A stretch of 64,000 bases of DNA from a bacterium (GTDB lineage Bacteria; Armatimonadota; Fimbriimonadia; Fimbriimonadales; Fimbriimonadaceae). The stretch's first letter is position 1, and each line of letters opens with the position of its first letter. The notes beneath the pieces are model-generated. The model did not search any database. It saw nothing but the letters and a program-made list of their open reading frames with translations, and was not told where the DNA came from. Position numbers and translations under genes: made by a program. This document shows positions 44,921 to 53,268 of the stretch, piece by piece. The stretch is taken from positions 2,046,001 through 2,110,000 of the forward strand of contig JAIXUN010000002.1 of NCBI GenBank assembly GCA_027483535.1, given 5' to 3'.

Positions 44921-45382
44921 ATGGACATTCGAACCATCATCACCATCACCGCCGTCACCGCGCTTTCTGCGGTGCTCACGGGATCTTCCGTTAAGACTCA
45001 ACCCGTGCCGACCCAAGAGACGGGCAAGAAGTTCGCGATTCTGTTTTACGAAAGCGAGCAAGGATTCGCCGACCGGACCAACGCAAAGGCCGAAAAGTAT
45101 TGGGCTGGCTGGATGGGCTACATCGGCGGAATCCAAGGCAAGGGCATCGTTGAGAGCGGATCACCGCTCCTGCCCCCATCCGAGGGTCGAACCGTGGACG
45201 GTTCTGGGACGACGAAACTCAGTTCCAAAGGAGTTCACCTCAGCGGAATGCTTGTGGTGAAGGCGGCAAGCCTTCAAGAAGCGATCGATCTCACCAAGGG
45301 TTGCCCCGCGCTGACTTCGGGCGGAAAAGTGGAAGTTCGCGAAGTGATGCTCAGTGCGCCTAAAATGGAGGCGGTTCGATGA
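44921..45382 (+). CDS. YCII-related (DGPF-type) protein with an N-terminal hydrophobic segment
   Basis: 153 residues from the ATG at 44921. A hydrophobic N-terminal stretch (IITITAVTALSAVLTGSS) looks like a signal or anchor. The rest is one YCII-like domain: FAILFYESEQGFADRTN, YWAGWMGYIGGIQGKG, VVKAASLQEAIDLTKGCPAL and a final VEVREV strand, as in DGPF proteins tied to ECF42 sigma factors. Its stop overlaps the next start (ATGA). The function of DGPF proteins is not known. Confidence 0.8.
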   Translation: MDIRTIITITAVTALSAVLTGSSVKTQPVPTQETGKKFAILFYESEQGFADRTNAKAEKYWAGWMGYIGGIQGKGIVESGSPLLPPSEGRTVDGSGTTKLSSKGVHLSGMLVVKAASLQEAIDLTKGCPALTSGGKVEVREVMLSAPKMEAVR

Positions 45383-45747
45383 AATACGCCCTGATCTTTG
45401 CTGAGACACAAGAAGAGTTGGCTAAGCGCAACTCGCAAGACGCACCCGCCTATTGGGGAGCCTGGGGGGCATACATTGACCTCCTCGATAACGAGGGAGC
45501 GTTGGTTCGCGGGTCGGGGGCAGGTTTAACCGGTCCCGAAACCGCAACCACCGTACGTTCCACCGAAAGCGGTCTGGCAATCCAAGACGGACCTCTGGCG
45601 GCGATCAAGGAGCAACTCGGAGGATTCGTGGTCATCGACGTTCCCAATCTCGATGCGGCTTTACGACTGGCACAAGAGGCTCCTTGCGCCAAGCCCGGGG
45701 CAGGAGCGGTTGAAGTGCGCCCCGTACTTCCCGACCCAGAGTCGTAA
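45379..45747 (+). CDS. YCII-related (DGPF-type) protein, cytoplasmic
   Basis: 122 residues overlapping the previous stop by four bases. The YCII-like domain shows YALIFAETQEELAKRN, WGAWGAYIDLLDNEGALVRG, IKEQLGGFVVIDVPNLDAALRLAQEAPCA and VEVRPVLPDP. It has no export signal, in contrast to the previous protein. Five bases after its stop comes the ECF sigma gene, the usual DGPF-ECF42 order. Their operon with the sigma suggests it is controlled by or modulates that factor. Confidence 0.85.
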   Translation: MKYALIFAETQEELAKRNSQDAPAYWGAWGAYIDLLDNEGALVRGSGAGLTGPETATTVRSTESGLAIQDGPLAAIKEQLGGFVVIDVPNLDAALRLAQEAPCAKPGAGAVEVRPVLPDPES

Positions 45748-45752
45748 TCGGA

Positions 45753-46970
45753 ATGCAGAAGCTCTCCCCAGAATTCGACCGATTTCTGAGGGAGAGCTAC
45801 GCCCGACTTTTGGGACAACTTTTAGCGAAGGGCTTCCCTCTTGCCGACTCTGAAGATGCCCTTTTGGAAGCATTTCGACGGTATTGGGAGCAAAAAACCG
45901 ACCTAGAAGTCGCTCAGCCCGAGGCATGGGTGCTCACCGTCGCAAGGCGTCTGTGCATCGACTCTGCTCGGAAGCGCAAGCACAATGCCCCCCTGGAGGA
46001 GATTTCCGAAACTTCGGCGAGCGATACCGCAATGGAAACCTTTGAACCCGACGAACTCGCCGATGAGCGGCTCAGGGTTTTCTTCCTCGCCGCTCACCCT
46101 GCTATCGACCCCGCCATCCAGACGCTTCTGATGCTCCAAATCGGTTGCGGACTGAGTGTCGCGGAAGTAAGCACACTCCTTTTAGAACCTGCTGAAACCG
46201 TCTCTCAGCGCATTGTGCGAGCGAAGCGAAAGATCAAAGAGGCTGGAATCGAACCCGTTCTTCCCGCCCCGAACGAGGTGAACGCGCGGGTGGGAACCGT
46301 TCTTACCGCGGTGTACGCCCTGCTACTTCTTTCGCAAGATCGACCCCATTCAGAAGACCAAATTTCTCTCGCGGGCGAAGTGATGTGGCTCGCAAAAGCC
46401 CTTGCCGAACTTTGTCCTGATGATCCGGAGGCGTTGGGGCTGCATAGTTTGGTCTGCCTACTGGAATCACGCCGCAGGGCAAGGAGAACGTCTTCGGGCG
46501 TCTTCCTTGCACTGGCAGATCAAAAGGAGACCGATTGGGATTGGCAACTCATCGCCGAGGGTGAAGCATCGCTAAGGAAGGCTTCAGCTTTTGCGCGGCT
46601 GGGTCGATTCCAACTTGAAGCGGCAATCCAAAGCGTCATGGTGGCGGAAAAGGCGACCGGCGAATCCCGAGCCCCTATCGTCTTGCGGCTCTATACCGAA
46701 CTCCACCGAAAATTCCCTACCGCAGGGTCGCACCTTGGGCTGGTCGAAGCTAGCTGGAGAAATCTAGGACCGGAGTTGGCCCTGAAGGAGCTTGGCGAAT
46801 ACTCCTTTTCAACTGAATACCTCCCCTACTGGGCACTAAAAGCCCACCTCGAGCGGGAGATGGGCTTGTCGGTGCCGGCGAAAGAGAGTTTTGAAACCGC
46901 CTTTCGATTGGCGAGGGATAACGCGAATCGGGAGTATCTGAAGGCTCAGATCGACCGGCTCGACGCTTAG
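45753..46970 (+). CDS. ECF42-type sigma factor with a C-terminal TPR-like extension
   Basis: 405 residues. Sigma region 2 (about 10-80: SEDALLEAFRRYWEQ, PEAWVLTVARRLCIDSARKRK) and region 4 (about 105-165: IQTLLMLQIGCGLSVAEVSTLLLEPAETVSQRIVRAKRKIKEAG) are followed by 240 residues of helical repeats as in ECF42 factors, where the extension is needed for activity in the members studied. There is no anti-sigma in this module. The gene follows the two YCII genes, and its stop overlaps the stop of the convergent anti-sigma gene by a few bases. Confidence 0.9.
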   Translation: MQKLSPEFDRFLRESYARLLGQLLAKGFPLADSEDALLEAFRRYWEQKTDLEVAQPEAWVLTVARRLCIDSARKRKHNAPLEEISETSASDTAMETFEPDELADERLRVFFLAAHPAIDPAIQTLLMLQIGCGLSVAEVSTLLLEPAETVSQRIVRAKRKIKEAGIEPVLPAPNEVNARVGTVLTAVYALLLLSQDRPHSEDQISLAGEVMWLAKALAELCPDDPEALGLHSLVCLLESRRRARRTSSGVFLALADQKETDWDWQLIAEGEASLRKASAFARLGRFQLEAAIQSVMVAEKATGESRAPIVLRLYTELHRKFPTAGSHLGLVEASWRNLGPELALKELGEYSFSTEYLPYWALKAHLEREMGLSVPAKESFETAFRLARDNANREYLKAQIDRLDA

Positions 46971-47245
46971 GCTTTCTTCTCGTCTGAGGTGGCTTCGCTA
47001 ACCGCGGTTTTCCAACTGCCGTTGAGCAGCCTGTTGAACACTTCCTCGTCCTCCACTTTCTGAGCGGATCGAAGCGCCGAAACCGTTCGCGTCATCCGAG
47101 AAAGGAAATTGCCACAGTGAGTGCATCGGTTGGCATGGGCAACGGCGTACCACTTCTTCAACCCCTTCGCCGAGCCGTCGGCAACTTGTTGAAGCAGGTT
47201 CTCCATGTTCGAACAGGGCGGGCCTTCGGGATCGTGACGGAACAT
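46967..47245 (-). CDS. Zinc-finger (ZAS-like) anti-sigma factor candidate
   Basis: 92 residues with the motif HANRCTHCG, an HxxxCxxC zinc site as in ZAS-type anti-sigma factors, and helical flanks. No membrane helix is present, so it would be a soluble anti-sigma, perhaps redox- or metal-responsive. The ATG lies two bases after the stop of the ECF sigma gene, the standard sigma/anti-sigma pair order, and translation is probably coupled. Confidence 0.75.
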   Translation of the reverse strand: MFRHDPEGPPCSNMENLLQQVADGSAKGLKKWYAVAHANRCTHCGNFLSRMTRTVSALRSAQKVEDEEVFNRLLNGSWKTAVSEATSDEKKA

Positions 47246-47247
47246 GG

Positions 47248-47811
47248 TTATTTCGCCTCCTGATATTCAGTATGGAAGGCTACGAGTTTCGCGCGGAGCA
47301 TGTTGCGACCCCGGTGGAGTCGGGAGTTGAGCGTACCTACGGGCACCCCAAGGGCGTCTGCCGCTTCGTCTCGCGTGAGCGATTCCATATCGCACATCAC
47401 AACCGCCAAACGGTTCTCTTCGGGAATGGCGTCGAGTGCTCGACCGATCTCGGTGCCGGAGATGTTCCAGTCGATCTCTCTCCAAAACAGGTCGTCGTAT
47501 GGTTCAGAAACTTCGTCGATGGAAACGGTCGGTCCCGAACCGACCTTTCTGTGGGCGGAGGCATATTCGTTTCTCATGATTCGGATCATCCAGGATCGTG
47601 GATAGTTTCCGTCGAAAGCTTGCCAGCCCTTGGCAGCGAGAAAGAGAGTTTGGGCAACCAGATCTTCAGCCGTGGTTTCGTTTCGGCAAAGTCGAACCGC
47701 CACTCGATACAAGGTGCTCAGTTCGGCCTTAACGACATCCTCGAAAGGCTTTTTAGTCGTTGTCGCTTCGACCTTGCTTTTGTGTGAGCCCCATCCCAAA
47801 ACTTGAAACAT
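47248..47811 (-). CDS. ECF-family RNA polymerase sigma factor
   Basis: 187 residues with GAGGG before the ATG. Region 2 (LSTLYRVAVRLCRNETTAEDLVAQTLFLAAKGWQAF, PRSWMIRIMRNEYASAHRK) and region 4 (IPEENRLAVVMCDMESLTRDEAADALGVPVGTLNSRLHRGRNMLRAKL) are complete; there is no extension. The gene is the first of a pair with the ZAS-like anti-sigma. Two DM13 genes lie directly upstream on the same strand, behind a terminator. Confidence 0.94.
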   Translation of the reverse strand: MFQVLGWGSHKSKVEATTTKKPFEDVVKAELSTLYRVAVRLCRNETTAEDLVAQTLFLAAKGWQAFDGNYPRSWMIRIMRNEYASAHRKVGSGPTVSIDEVSEPYDDLFWREIDWNISGTEIGRALDAIPEENRLAVVMCDMESLTRDEAADALGVPVGTLNSRLHRGRNMLRAKLVAFHTEYQEAK

Positions 47812-47822
47812 AATCCCTCTCT

Positions 47823-47860
47823 CAAAAATGCGCCCCCAGAGAAAATGATCCCTGGGGGGG
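47823..47860 (-). terminator. Intrinsic terminator between DM13 and sigma genes
   Basis: Stem CCCCCAG (47833-47839) with CTGGGGG (47852-47858), followed on the minus strand by GCGCATTTTTGAG. It separates the DM13 transcript from the sigma gene downstream. Confidence 0.65.
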
Positions 47861-47902
47861 AAAAGTTTCCTGGAAGCGCAATTTTCTTTCGACTACTTTC
47901 CC

Positions 47903-48349
47903 TTACTTGTTCATCACCGCCTTGGTGAAGGAAGCCTCTCCGAGATTGACCTCTGCGAAGGAGCACCAGATTTGGACCTTGGCAACATCCTTGATGTAGG
48001 AGGGGAGGGTCACGGATCGGTTCATCTTGTCTCCGGCGATCTTGAGCTGGTTCAGAAGGTAGGTATTTCCCTTCGAATCGACGATTTGCCAGTGCGGTGC
48101 CGGGGTCTTGGGCGTCGTAAAGTTCTCGCTGAGGGTGAGAACGAGCTTGCCCTTTTCGGACTTTGCCGTGACCGTTCCGCCGTTCACTTCGATCCCCTTG
48201 AAGGCGCCAGACGTTGCCGTCATTGCCATCTTCTGCTGAGCTGAGGGAGCCGGGTTGTGGCTCGGATTGTGGTTGGCCATTGCCGGGACTGCGAAAGCGG
48301 TCGAGAAAGCGATAGCAGCGACGAGGGTGTTGATGTTGTTGATTTTCAT
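47903..48349 (-). CDS. Exported DM13-like protein
   Basis: 148 residues. AGGAA lies six bases before the ATG. A signal peptide (MKINNINTLVAAIAFSTAFAVPAMA) precedes a His/Asn-rich linker and a DM13-like domain: GTVTAKSEKGKLVLTLSENF, PHWQIVDSKGNTYLLNQLKIAG, VAKVQIWCSFAEVNLGEASF. The IWC Cys and the terminal FG-like strand match the DM13 core. DM13 is proposed to bind a redox cofactor in electron transfer, but this has limited proof. It is cotranscribed with the larger DM13 gene upstream. Confidence 0.75.
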   Translation of the reverse strand: MKINNINTLVAAIAFSTAFAVPAMANHNPSHNPAPSAQQKMAMTATSGAFKGIEVNGGTVTAKSEKGKLVLTLSENFTTPKTPAPHWQIVDSKGNTYLLNQLKIAGDKMNRSVTLPSYIKDVAKVQIWCSFAEVNLGEASFTKAVMNK

Positions 48350-48409
48350 GTTAGTTTCCTGTTGTGTGAGTTGTTTGTGAGTGAGTCGTGGCGACAGTTG
48401 AGTCGCAGA

Positions 48410-49351
48410 TTAGACGAGAAGGAGGTTCTTGCGCTTAAGCTCTTGTTCTGAGCGAAGATTCGCAAACCCGAAGACTTTTCCGGTTTTGGGATTGGTGAAG
48501 CTGACCGATCGGTAGAGCCAAACGTCGAGCTCTTTCGATACTTCGAATTCAGCACCCTTTTGGCCAGCCTTGATGGTGCCAAGCTTGACCAGTTCAGCTT
48601 TAGAAAGGTCTGCACCTACCGTGAGAGATTCTTTCTTGACAAATTGGGCATCAAATTCAGGGAGATTCTTGAGTCCCTCGAATCGAACAAAGCGCTTACC
48701 GTTTCTTTCTACAAGCTTGACGGCACCCTTAAAGCTCACCTTTGGTTCGACAGTGCCTTTGGTGACGAGGATTTCACTGTTGGTCTGGAATCCAACCGTT
48801 TGCCATTGGCCTTGCTGAACTGAAAGAGCGGCGGAAGTCGTGGTTTCCAGGTTCATTGGTGCCTGGAAGCTGACTGTCTTGGACTGATTCAGCGTCGCTC
48901 CACCGAAAGCAACGGAGAACCGCTTGCACCAGATATTGACCGAGCCGTAGTCGGAGAGATTGACGTCGGCCGGGAGTTTATAGTTTTGGGTTCCTTGGTT
49001 ACCCTTAATGACTCCCAGGTCGATAAAGTTGCCTTCCGTAACTTTTTGAGCGTCAGCCCCCTTGATGAGGTAGACGTGTACATCAGGTCCGTTAGAGGTT
49101 TTGAAATCGGACAGTTGAAGGAACTTCTCCGAGCCAGAATCAAGGATCTCAGCCTTGCCAACTGTTTCGTGAGCGTAGGAGCTGAATGTTCCCTCTGCGA
49201 GAAGTTGGTTGCCTGCCTTTTGCTTTAGGTCGGTCTCGTTTACTTGATTGTTGACGAAGATCAGTTCGGGTCGGAAAGCGGCCCATCCCAAGACTAGCAG
49301 CGGTACTGCGGAGAAGATGGCGATTCGTTTGATGTTCGGTTTTTGTCGCAT
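48410..49351 (-). CDS. DM13 domain-containing membrane-anchored protein
   Basis: 313 residues from ATG 49351; a TTG at 49366 is possible. One N-terminal membrane segment (about 10-28) anchors an extracytoplasmic region. Residues about 45-170 are a clear DM13 domain: FLQLSDFKTSNGPDVHVYLIKG, TQNYKLPADVNLSDYGSVNIWCKRFSVAFGGATL with the conserved Cys. A second beta-rich unit (about 180-300) repeats a similar strand order with VWLYRSVSF but no Cys. Such proteins are thought to work in cell-surface redox processes. It heads the DM13 pair upstream of the ECF sigma/anti-sigma operon. Confidence 0.85.
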   Translation of the reverse strand: MRQKPNIKRIAIFSAVPLLVLGWAAFRPELIFVNNQVNETDLKQKAGNQLLAEGTFSSYAHETVGKAEILDSGSEKFLQLSDFKTSNGPDVHVYLIKGADAQKVTEGNFIDLGVIKGNQGTQNYKLPADVNLSDYGSVNIWCKRFSVAFGGATLNQSKTVSFQAPMNLETTTSAALSVQQGQWQTVGFQTNSEILVTKGTVEPKVSFKGAVKLVERNGKRFVRFEGLKNLPEFDAQFVKKESLTVGADLSKAELVKLGTIKAGQKGAEFEVSKELDVWLYRSVSFTNPKTGKVFGFANLRSEQELKRKNLLLV

Positions 49352-49402
49352 GCCTTCGGAACGCAACTATCCGAATTATCCATCCATCTTTTTCAAAGAA
49401 AA

Positions 49403-49436
49403 ATAGAATAGGGTCGATTTAGGTTCAAATCGACCC
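49403..49436 (-). terminator. Intrinsic terminator of the VirK-like gene
   Basis: A perfect 10-bp stem, GGGTCGATTT (49411-49420) with AAATCGACCC (49427-49436), and a 6-nt loop. On the minus strand it is followed by TATTCTATTTTTC. Confidence 0.85.
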
Positions 49437-49455
49437 ACAAAAAATCTCCACCGAC

Positions 49456-49929
49456 CTACTTTGTGGCGAAGAGGTGAACGCCGAACTTATCCTTACCGTC
49501 CGAGATTTTTGATTTGAAAGTCTCGTCCATGACCACTTTAAAGTCGGTCGGAGTGAGGTACCTGGCGGTGATCTCCACGCTTCCATCGCCATAAACTCGA
49601 AGTCGCACGTAGTTCCAAACGTGACCATACCGAGGGTGGGCAATCAACTGCGTTTCGGAAATGGCGATGTACTCCTTCTCATTCCGAACAACGCCCTTGG
49701 CAAACCGCTCCCAGTTGTGAATCGTCATTCCCCCCACGGCGTCGGGAGCGGGCTCCTCTTTCCCATCGACCAGTAGGGTCATGTCCTTGTACTTCAAAAC
49801 CACCTTGACTGTTTCCCCGCGATCGAGGTTTTCAATGAGGCGCGCGTAGGAGTTGACTCTCGATGTCGCTGCGCAAGCGAGCGAAGTAAGGGCAAAGAGC
49901 GCGATTCCAACAGGGACTCGAGTTTTCAT
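49456..49929 (-). CDS. VirK-like exported protein
   Basis: 157 residues from ATG 49929, with GAGGG just upstream (ATG 49938 is the alternative). A signal peptide (MKTRVPVGIALFALTSLACAA) is followed by SYARLIENLDRGETVKVVLKYKDMTL, the strand-helix motif of the VirK family (PF06903), then a beta-rich tail with YGDGSVEITARYLTP. VirK proteins are secreted and of unclear function; some are linked to virulence or surface modification. It ends at the terminator at 49403. Confidence 0.55.
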   Translation of the reverse strand: MKTRVPVGIALFALTSLACAATSRVNSYARLIENLDRGETVKVVLKYKDMTLLVDGKEEPAPDAVGGMTIHNWERFAKGVVRNEKEYIAISETQLIAHPRYGHVWNYVRLRVYGDGSVEITARYLTPTDFKVVMDETFKSKISDGKDKFGVHLFATK

Positions 49930-49961
49930 GTCCCTCATTCTGTCTCAACCTTTCGAGGCAT

Positions 49962-50010
49962 ATAAAAGATGGCCCCGCTTCTCCAAATTTGCGAAGGAGA
50001 AAGCGAGGCC
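49962..50010 (-). terminator. Intrinsic terminator of the S9 peptidase gene
   Basis: A long stem (49971-49984 with 49996-50010), GGCC-CGCTTCTCC paired with a bulge, followed on the minus strand by ATCTTTTATA. Confidence 0.75.
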
Positions 50011-50029
50011 TAACTAGGCGATTGCTAGG

Positions 50030-52642
50030 TTATCTACCCAGCACGTACTTATCCAGCCAGGCGATGTGCCGAGCCCACATGTCCATCATCGTCTCGCGAG
50101 CGATTTGCCCGTGATCCTCATAGGGATACATGTATAGCGAGGCCGTCTTGCCGATGCTTTCCAGAACGTGGAACATTCGCTCCGAGTTCGTGGGGTCGGT
50201 GCCAACGTTCTGGTCGTCCATTCCAGCGTACATCAGCAGGGCACCGCTAAGGGTTTCCGCGTGGAAGATCGCAGAGATGTCGACGTACATCTCCCGAGCT
50301 TCGAACAGCGTTCGCGGCTCGCTTTGGAACGACATTGGCGTGAGCGATCGGTTGTAGTTACCCGCACCCGCGATTCCCGCCTTAAAGAACGGCGTGTGGA
50401 TCATGGCGTTAGCGGTGCTGAATCCGCCGTAGCTGTGACCACCGATCGCCAACTTCGTTCGGTCGGCGATTCCCTCGGAATCAAGGGTGTCGATGGTTGC
50501 GGAGAGGTTGTTTCGAAGGTCGTTGATGTAGTTGTCGTTCATCCGACCCGCCGGGGCAACGATCGGACAATCGGGCTCGACCACTGCCCAGCCGCGACGA
50601 ATCATCACCGACTTCGCATTCACGCTCTGAGACGGGAACAGGTTCTTGTTCTGCCCTCGCTGCGTCTGATCGTAAGCGGCTTGGTTCACAAACTCTCGCG
50701 GATAGAACCAGAAGAAGGCCGGAAGCTTGGTGCCAGGCACGTGCGACGCCGGGGCGGTTACCCGTACCCAGAACTTGAATCCGTCCGCTCGCGTGACCTG
50801 AAGCTTGTAGCGTCGGGCCATGGTGATGTCCGGTGCGAGGTCTTGGTTTTGGGTGAGCTGAGCCGTTTTCTTGCCACCCTCGACAATCCATTCGTTCACA
50901 GGTGAAGTCGCGGTTTGTCGGTTGATGATGAAGCGAGAGCCATCGGGCGAAAGAATCGAATCGACCGTCTCATAGGCGTTCTCGTCGCTCTTCCAAAGGT
51001 TCTCGAGCTTGCCCGATCCGATAACAACCTTGTTCAGATAAGGCCGAGGAGCATCGTAAACGGGGCTCTTAGGATCGTTCGAGGTCTCGGTTCCTCGGAA
51101 GAGAATGGTCCCCTCGTGAATGTGCAGCGTGGCAACCCCGTTCTCGTTGTCCTTTGTCACCCAAGTTCCCGGAGCCTCCTTGGATTCAGAAGTCTTGTAG
51201 GAGTAGACCGTAGTCTTCTTGCCCGTCCCGAGCTCTTCAAGGATGTAGCTCGTGTTGCCAGCCGCCGACTGGGTGTAAGCAATCGACTTCATATCGGCGG
51301 TGAAGGTCACCGCGCTGAATCCGGTTGCGCTGGTTGCGAGCGTGGAGACATTGTCCTTGCCAAAGGGTGCTACCCACCGAACCAACTTCTCGGCACGGTT
51401 GGCGGTTGCACCGGCACCAGGCCCACCCTGCCGACCGGCTCGACCTTGCTCGTCTTCACCATCGTTCTTTGGCTCTTCTTTCGCAGGGGTATCGGTCGTG
51501 ATGTAAGTAAATCCGTTCCCATCGGGAGCCCAAGCAAGGTTTCGTCGGGCACTCGGGTCGGCGGCGGGTGCAGGAGCGTCGGGATCACCGCCACCATCAC
51601 CTGTGCGAAGTTTGCGCTCGCTGAGAGTAACCAGCGACTTACCCGTCAGATCGACGACCTCTTCCTTCCGACCAAAGCTGGAGAACGGAACGATGTAGCT
51701 GAACGGCTTTTGAATCGTGCTCACCCGAACGAAATCGCCCTTCGGTGCAGCATCGATCGACTCGATCATTTTCGGCTCGCCGATCGCCGTTTCCTTGCCC
51801 GACTTCGGATCGATCTTGACCAATTGTCCGGTCGTTAGATATTCAAAACGGGCTTGCTCCCAGCGGCTCTTGATGAGCGACCGATAGGTTCGAAGCTTGT
51901 TAGAGGTGGGGTCCGCTACCTGAACGCGAGGTTGCTCGGCCACGGATGGCATGGTTGGAATCGGTCCGCGCTTATCAGGAATCACCACCGCGAAAACTCC
52001 ATCCGTGCTCCAAACGGGTCGAACAAACACCGCGTTGAGAGCTCGCTTGGTCAGTCGTCGCTCCTTTCCAGTGGCGGCTTCGATCAAGTACAAGTGGCTC
52101 GAATCATCGAAGTTCGCGACTGCCGAAATCCATTTCCCGTCCGGAGACCAGGCCGGATTCGACCAGGTGGCACCCTTGGGAGCTGGGACCGTTTTGGTGA
52201 CGCGTTGAGGAACAAACTGAGTGGTAATGATGATCTCAGCGGTGCCGCGCATCGTCATCGATCTCGCACGGTTAGCCTTGAAGTCGATCATCAAGCCCGC
52301 CAAGTTGTCGTAAGGCTTTGCGAGATCGGCGAGCTTGGGCAGACCCGTCGACCTTGCCGCCATTGACATGGTCCAAGTTGGGTTGATGGTTCCGGTGCTG
52401 TCCACCAGGTGCCGGGGAAGATCCAGGTAGTCGGCGATCTCCTTCGGCGGCATCACGTACGATTCGTTATCTAGAATCGTAGGGCCGGCTGCCTTTTCGT
52501 CTTTAGAGGCGGCTTGCTGAGCGGTGATGCCCGCAAAAGCGATCGGCGCGACTCCAACAATCCAACCCGTTCCAAGGAGGATTGATAGAGCGCGCGCCGA
52601 GAGCGAAGATGCGAATCGATAATGGCTGTCGCGACGCGGCAT
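50030..52642 (-). CDS. Exported S9-family prolyl oligopeptidase-like peptidase
   Basis: 870 residues with a signal peptide (a basic start then ALSILLGTGWIVGVAPIAFA). Residues about 120-600 are a beta-propeller with NPAWSPDGKWISAVA and SILSPDGSRFI-type repeats. The alpha/beta hydrolase domain follows: GGHSYGGFSTANAM with the catalytic Ser (about residue 737), GMDDQNVG with the Asp (about 809) and EDHGQ with the His (about 843). A low-complexity Asp/Gly/Pro/Ala-rich insert lies in the propeller at about 350-420. The enzyme cleaves peptides outside the cytoplasm. It lies 67 bases after the PEP-CTERM gene stop on the same strand. Confidence 0.92.
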   Translation of the reverse strand: MPRRDSHYRFASSLSARALSILLGTGWIVGVAPIAFAGITAQQAASKDEKAAGPTILDNESYVMPPKEIADYLDLPRHLVDSTGTINPTWTMSMAARSTGLPKLADLAKPYDNLAGLMIDFKANRARSMTMRGTAEIIITTQFVPQRVTKTVPAPKGATWSNPAWSPDGKWISAVANFDDSSHLYLIEAATGKERRLTKRALNAVFVRPVWSTDGVFAVVIPDKRGPIPTMPSVAEQPRVQVADPTSNKLRTYRSLIKSRWEQARFEYLTTGQLVKIDPKSGKETAIGEPKMIESIDAAPKGDFVRVSTIQKPFSYIVPFSSFGRKEEVVDLTGKSLVTLSERKLRTGDGGGDPDAPAPAADPSARRNLAWAPDGNGFTYITTDTPAKEEPKNDGEDEQGRAGRQGGPGAGATANRAEKLVRWVAPFGKDNVSTLATSATGFSAVTFTADMKSIAYTQSAAGNTSYILEELGTGKKTTVYSYKTSESKEAPGTWVTKDNENGVATLHIHEGTILFRGTETSNDPKSPVYDAPRPYLNKVVIGSGKLENLWKSDENAYETVDSILSPDGSRFIINRQTATSPVNEWIVEGGKKTAQLTQNQDLAPDITMARRYKLQVTRADGFKFWVRVTAPASHVPGTKLPAFFWFYPREFVNQAAYDQTQRGQNKNLFPSQSVNAKSVMIRRGWAVVEPDCPIVAPAGRMNDNYINDLRNNLSATIDTLDSEGIADRTKLAIGGHSYGGFSTANAMIHTPFFKAGIAGAGNYNRSLTPMSFQSEPRTLFEAREMYVDISAIFHAETLSGALLMYAGMDDQNVGTDPTNSERMFHVLESIGKTASLYMYPYEDHGQIARETMMDMWARHIAWLDKYVLGR

Positions 52643-52708
52643 ATACGGTTATAGCCAATTTTCGGGCTATACGTAACCGATTTCTGACGCGATCAGCCTT
52701 CACCAACC

Positions 52709-53266
52709 TTATTTCTTGCGGCGTCGGATCAGAGCAACGCAGCCCGGGGCCAACGCGAGCAGAGTCATCGGTTCGGGAACGGCGGCGACGACATTGGCAG
52801 TCGGCGTCACCGAACCGTTGCCCCATTTCCAACCATCCCAATCGTTCCCATTAATCTGCCGACTGGAAGCACCCACATTCGAGGACGCCCAGCCAGAGGG
52901 GGTGGACGAGTCATCCACCAGCCAATAGCTGAGGTAAGACCCGTTGCTGAACCCGGAGCGGCTCAAGTTTCCGAATGGCGAGTTGTATGCGAATCCGGTG
53001 ATTGCGATGCCGAAAGATCCGAAATCTTGGGTGGTCATCGAAAGGCTGGAATCGGCGGCGTCGATCGCTTGCGCTAAAGCCAGGCCCGTGATCGATCCAT
53101 CGAATCGGTGACCCCAGGCGAAAGCGGGAACGCCTGCCTCACTGAAGTCAATGACAAGTGCGGCTTGATTAGCCCCCGAACCCGACCAGAGCTTGATGTC
53201 GTTGAAGGTGAAGGAGAAGGCGGAACCCGCGAGCACGAGAGTGGCGATTGTGAGTGTGGTTTTCAT
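52709..53266 (-). CDS. PEP-CTERM exported protein in the cobalamin-riboswitch operon
   Basis: 185 residues, starting two bases after the stop of the pseudopilin gene. Signal peptide MKTTLTIATLVLAGSAFSFT, a domain of about 140 residues with FNDIKLWSGSGANQAALVIDF and WGHRFDGSITG, then the sorting tail VPEPMT, a hydrophobic stretch and RRRKK. The GSGANQAALVIDF...WGHRFDG pattern seems to me to recur in exported proteins of other phyla, but I cannot name the family. Being second in an operon under a B12 riboswitch, it may act at the surface in corrinoid capture; that is inference. Confidence 0.85.
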   Translation of the reverse strand: MKTTLTIATLVLAGSAFSFTFNDIKLWSGSGANQAALVIDFSEAGVPAFAWGHRFDGSITGLALAQAIDAADSSLSMTTQDFGSFGIAITGFAYNSPFGNLSRSGFSNGSYLSYWLVDDSSTPSGWASSNVGASSRQINGNDWDGWKWGNGSVTPTANVVAAVPEPMTLLALAPGCVALIRRRKK

Positions 53267-53268
53267 GG

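Noticed and set aside
49411-49440. GGTTCAAATC sequence that resembles a tRNA T-loop
   Set aside because: It is the loop and arm of a perfect terminator hairpin. No acceptor, D or anticodon arms surround it.
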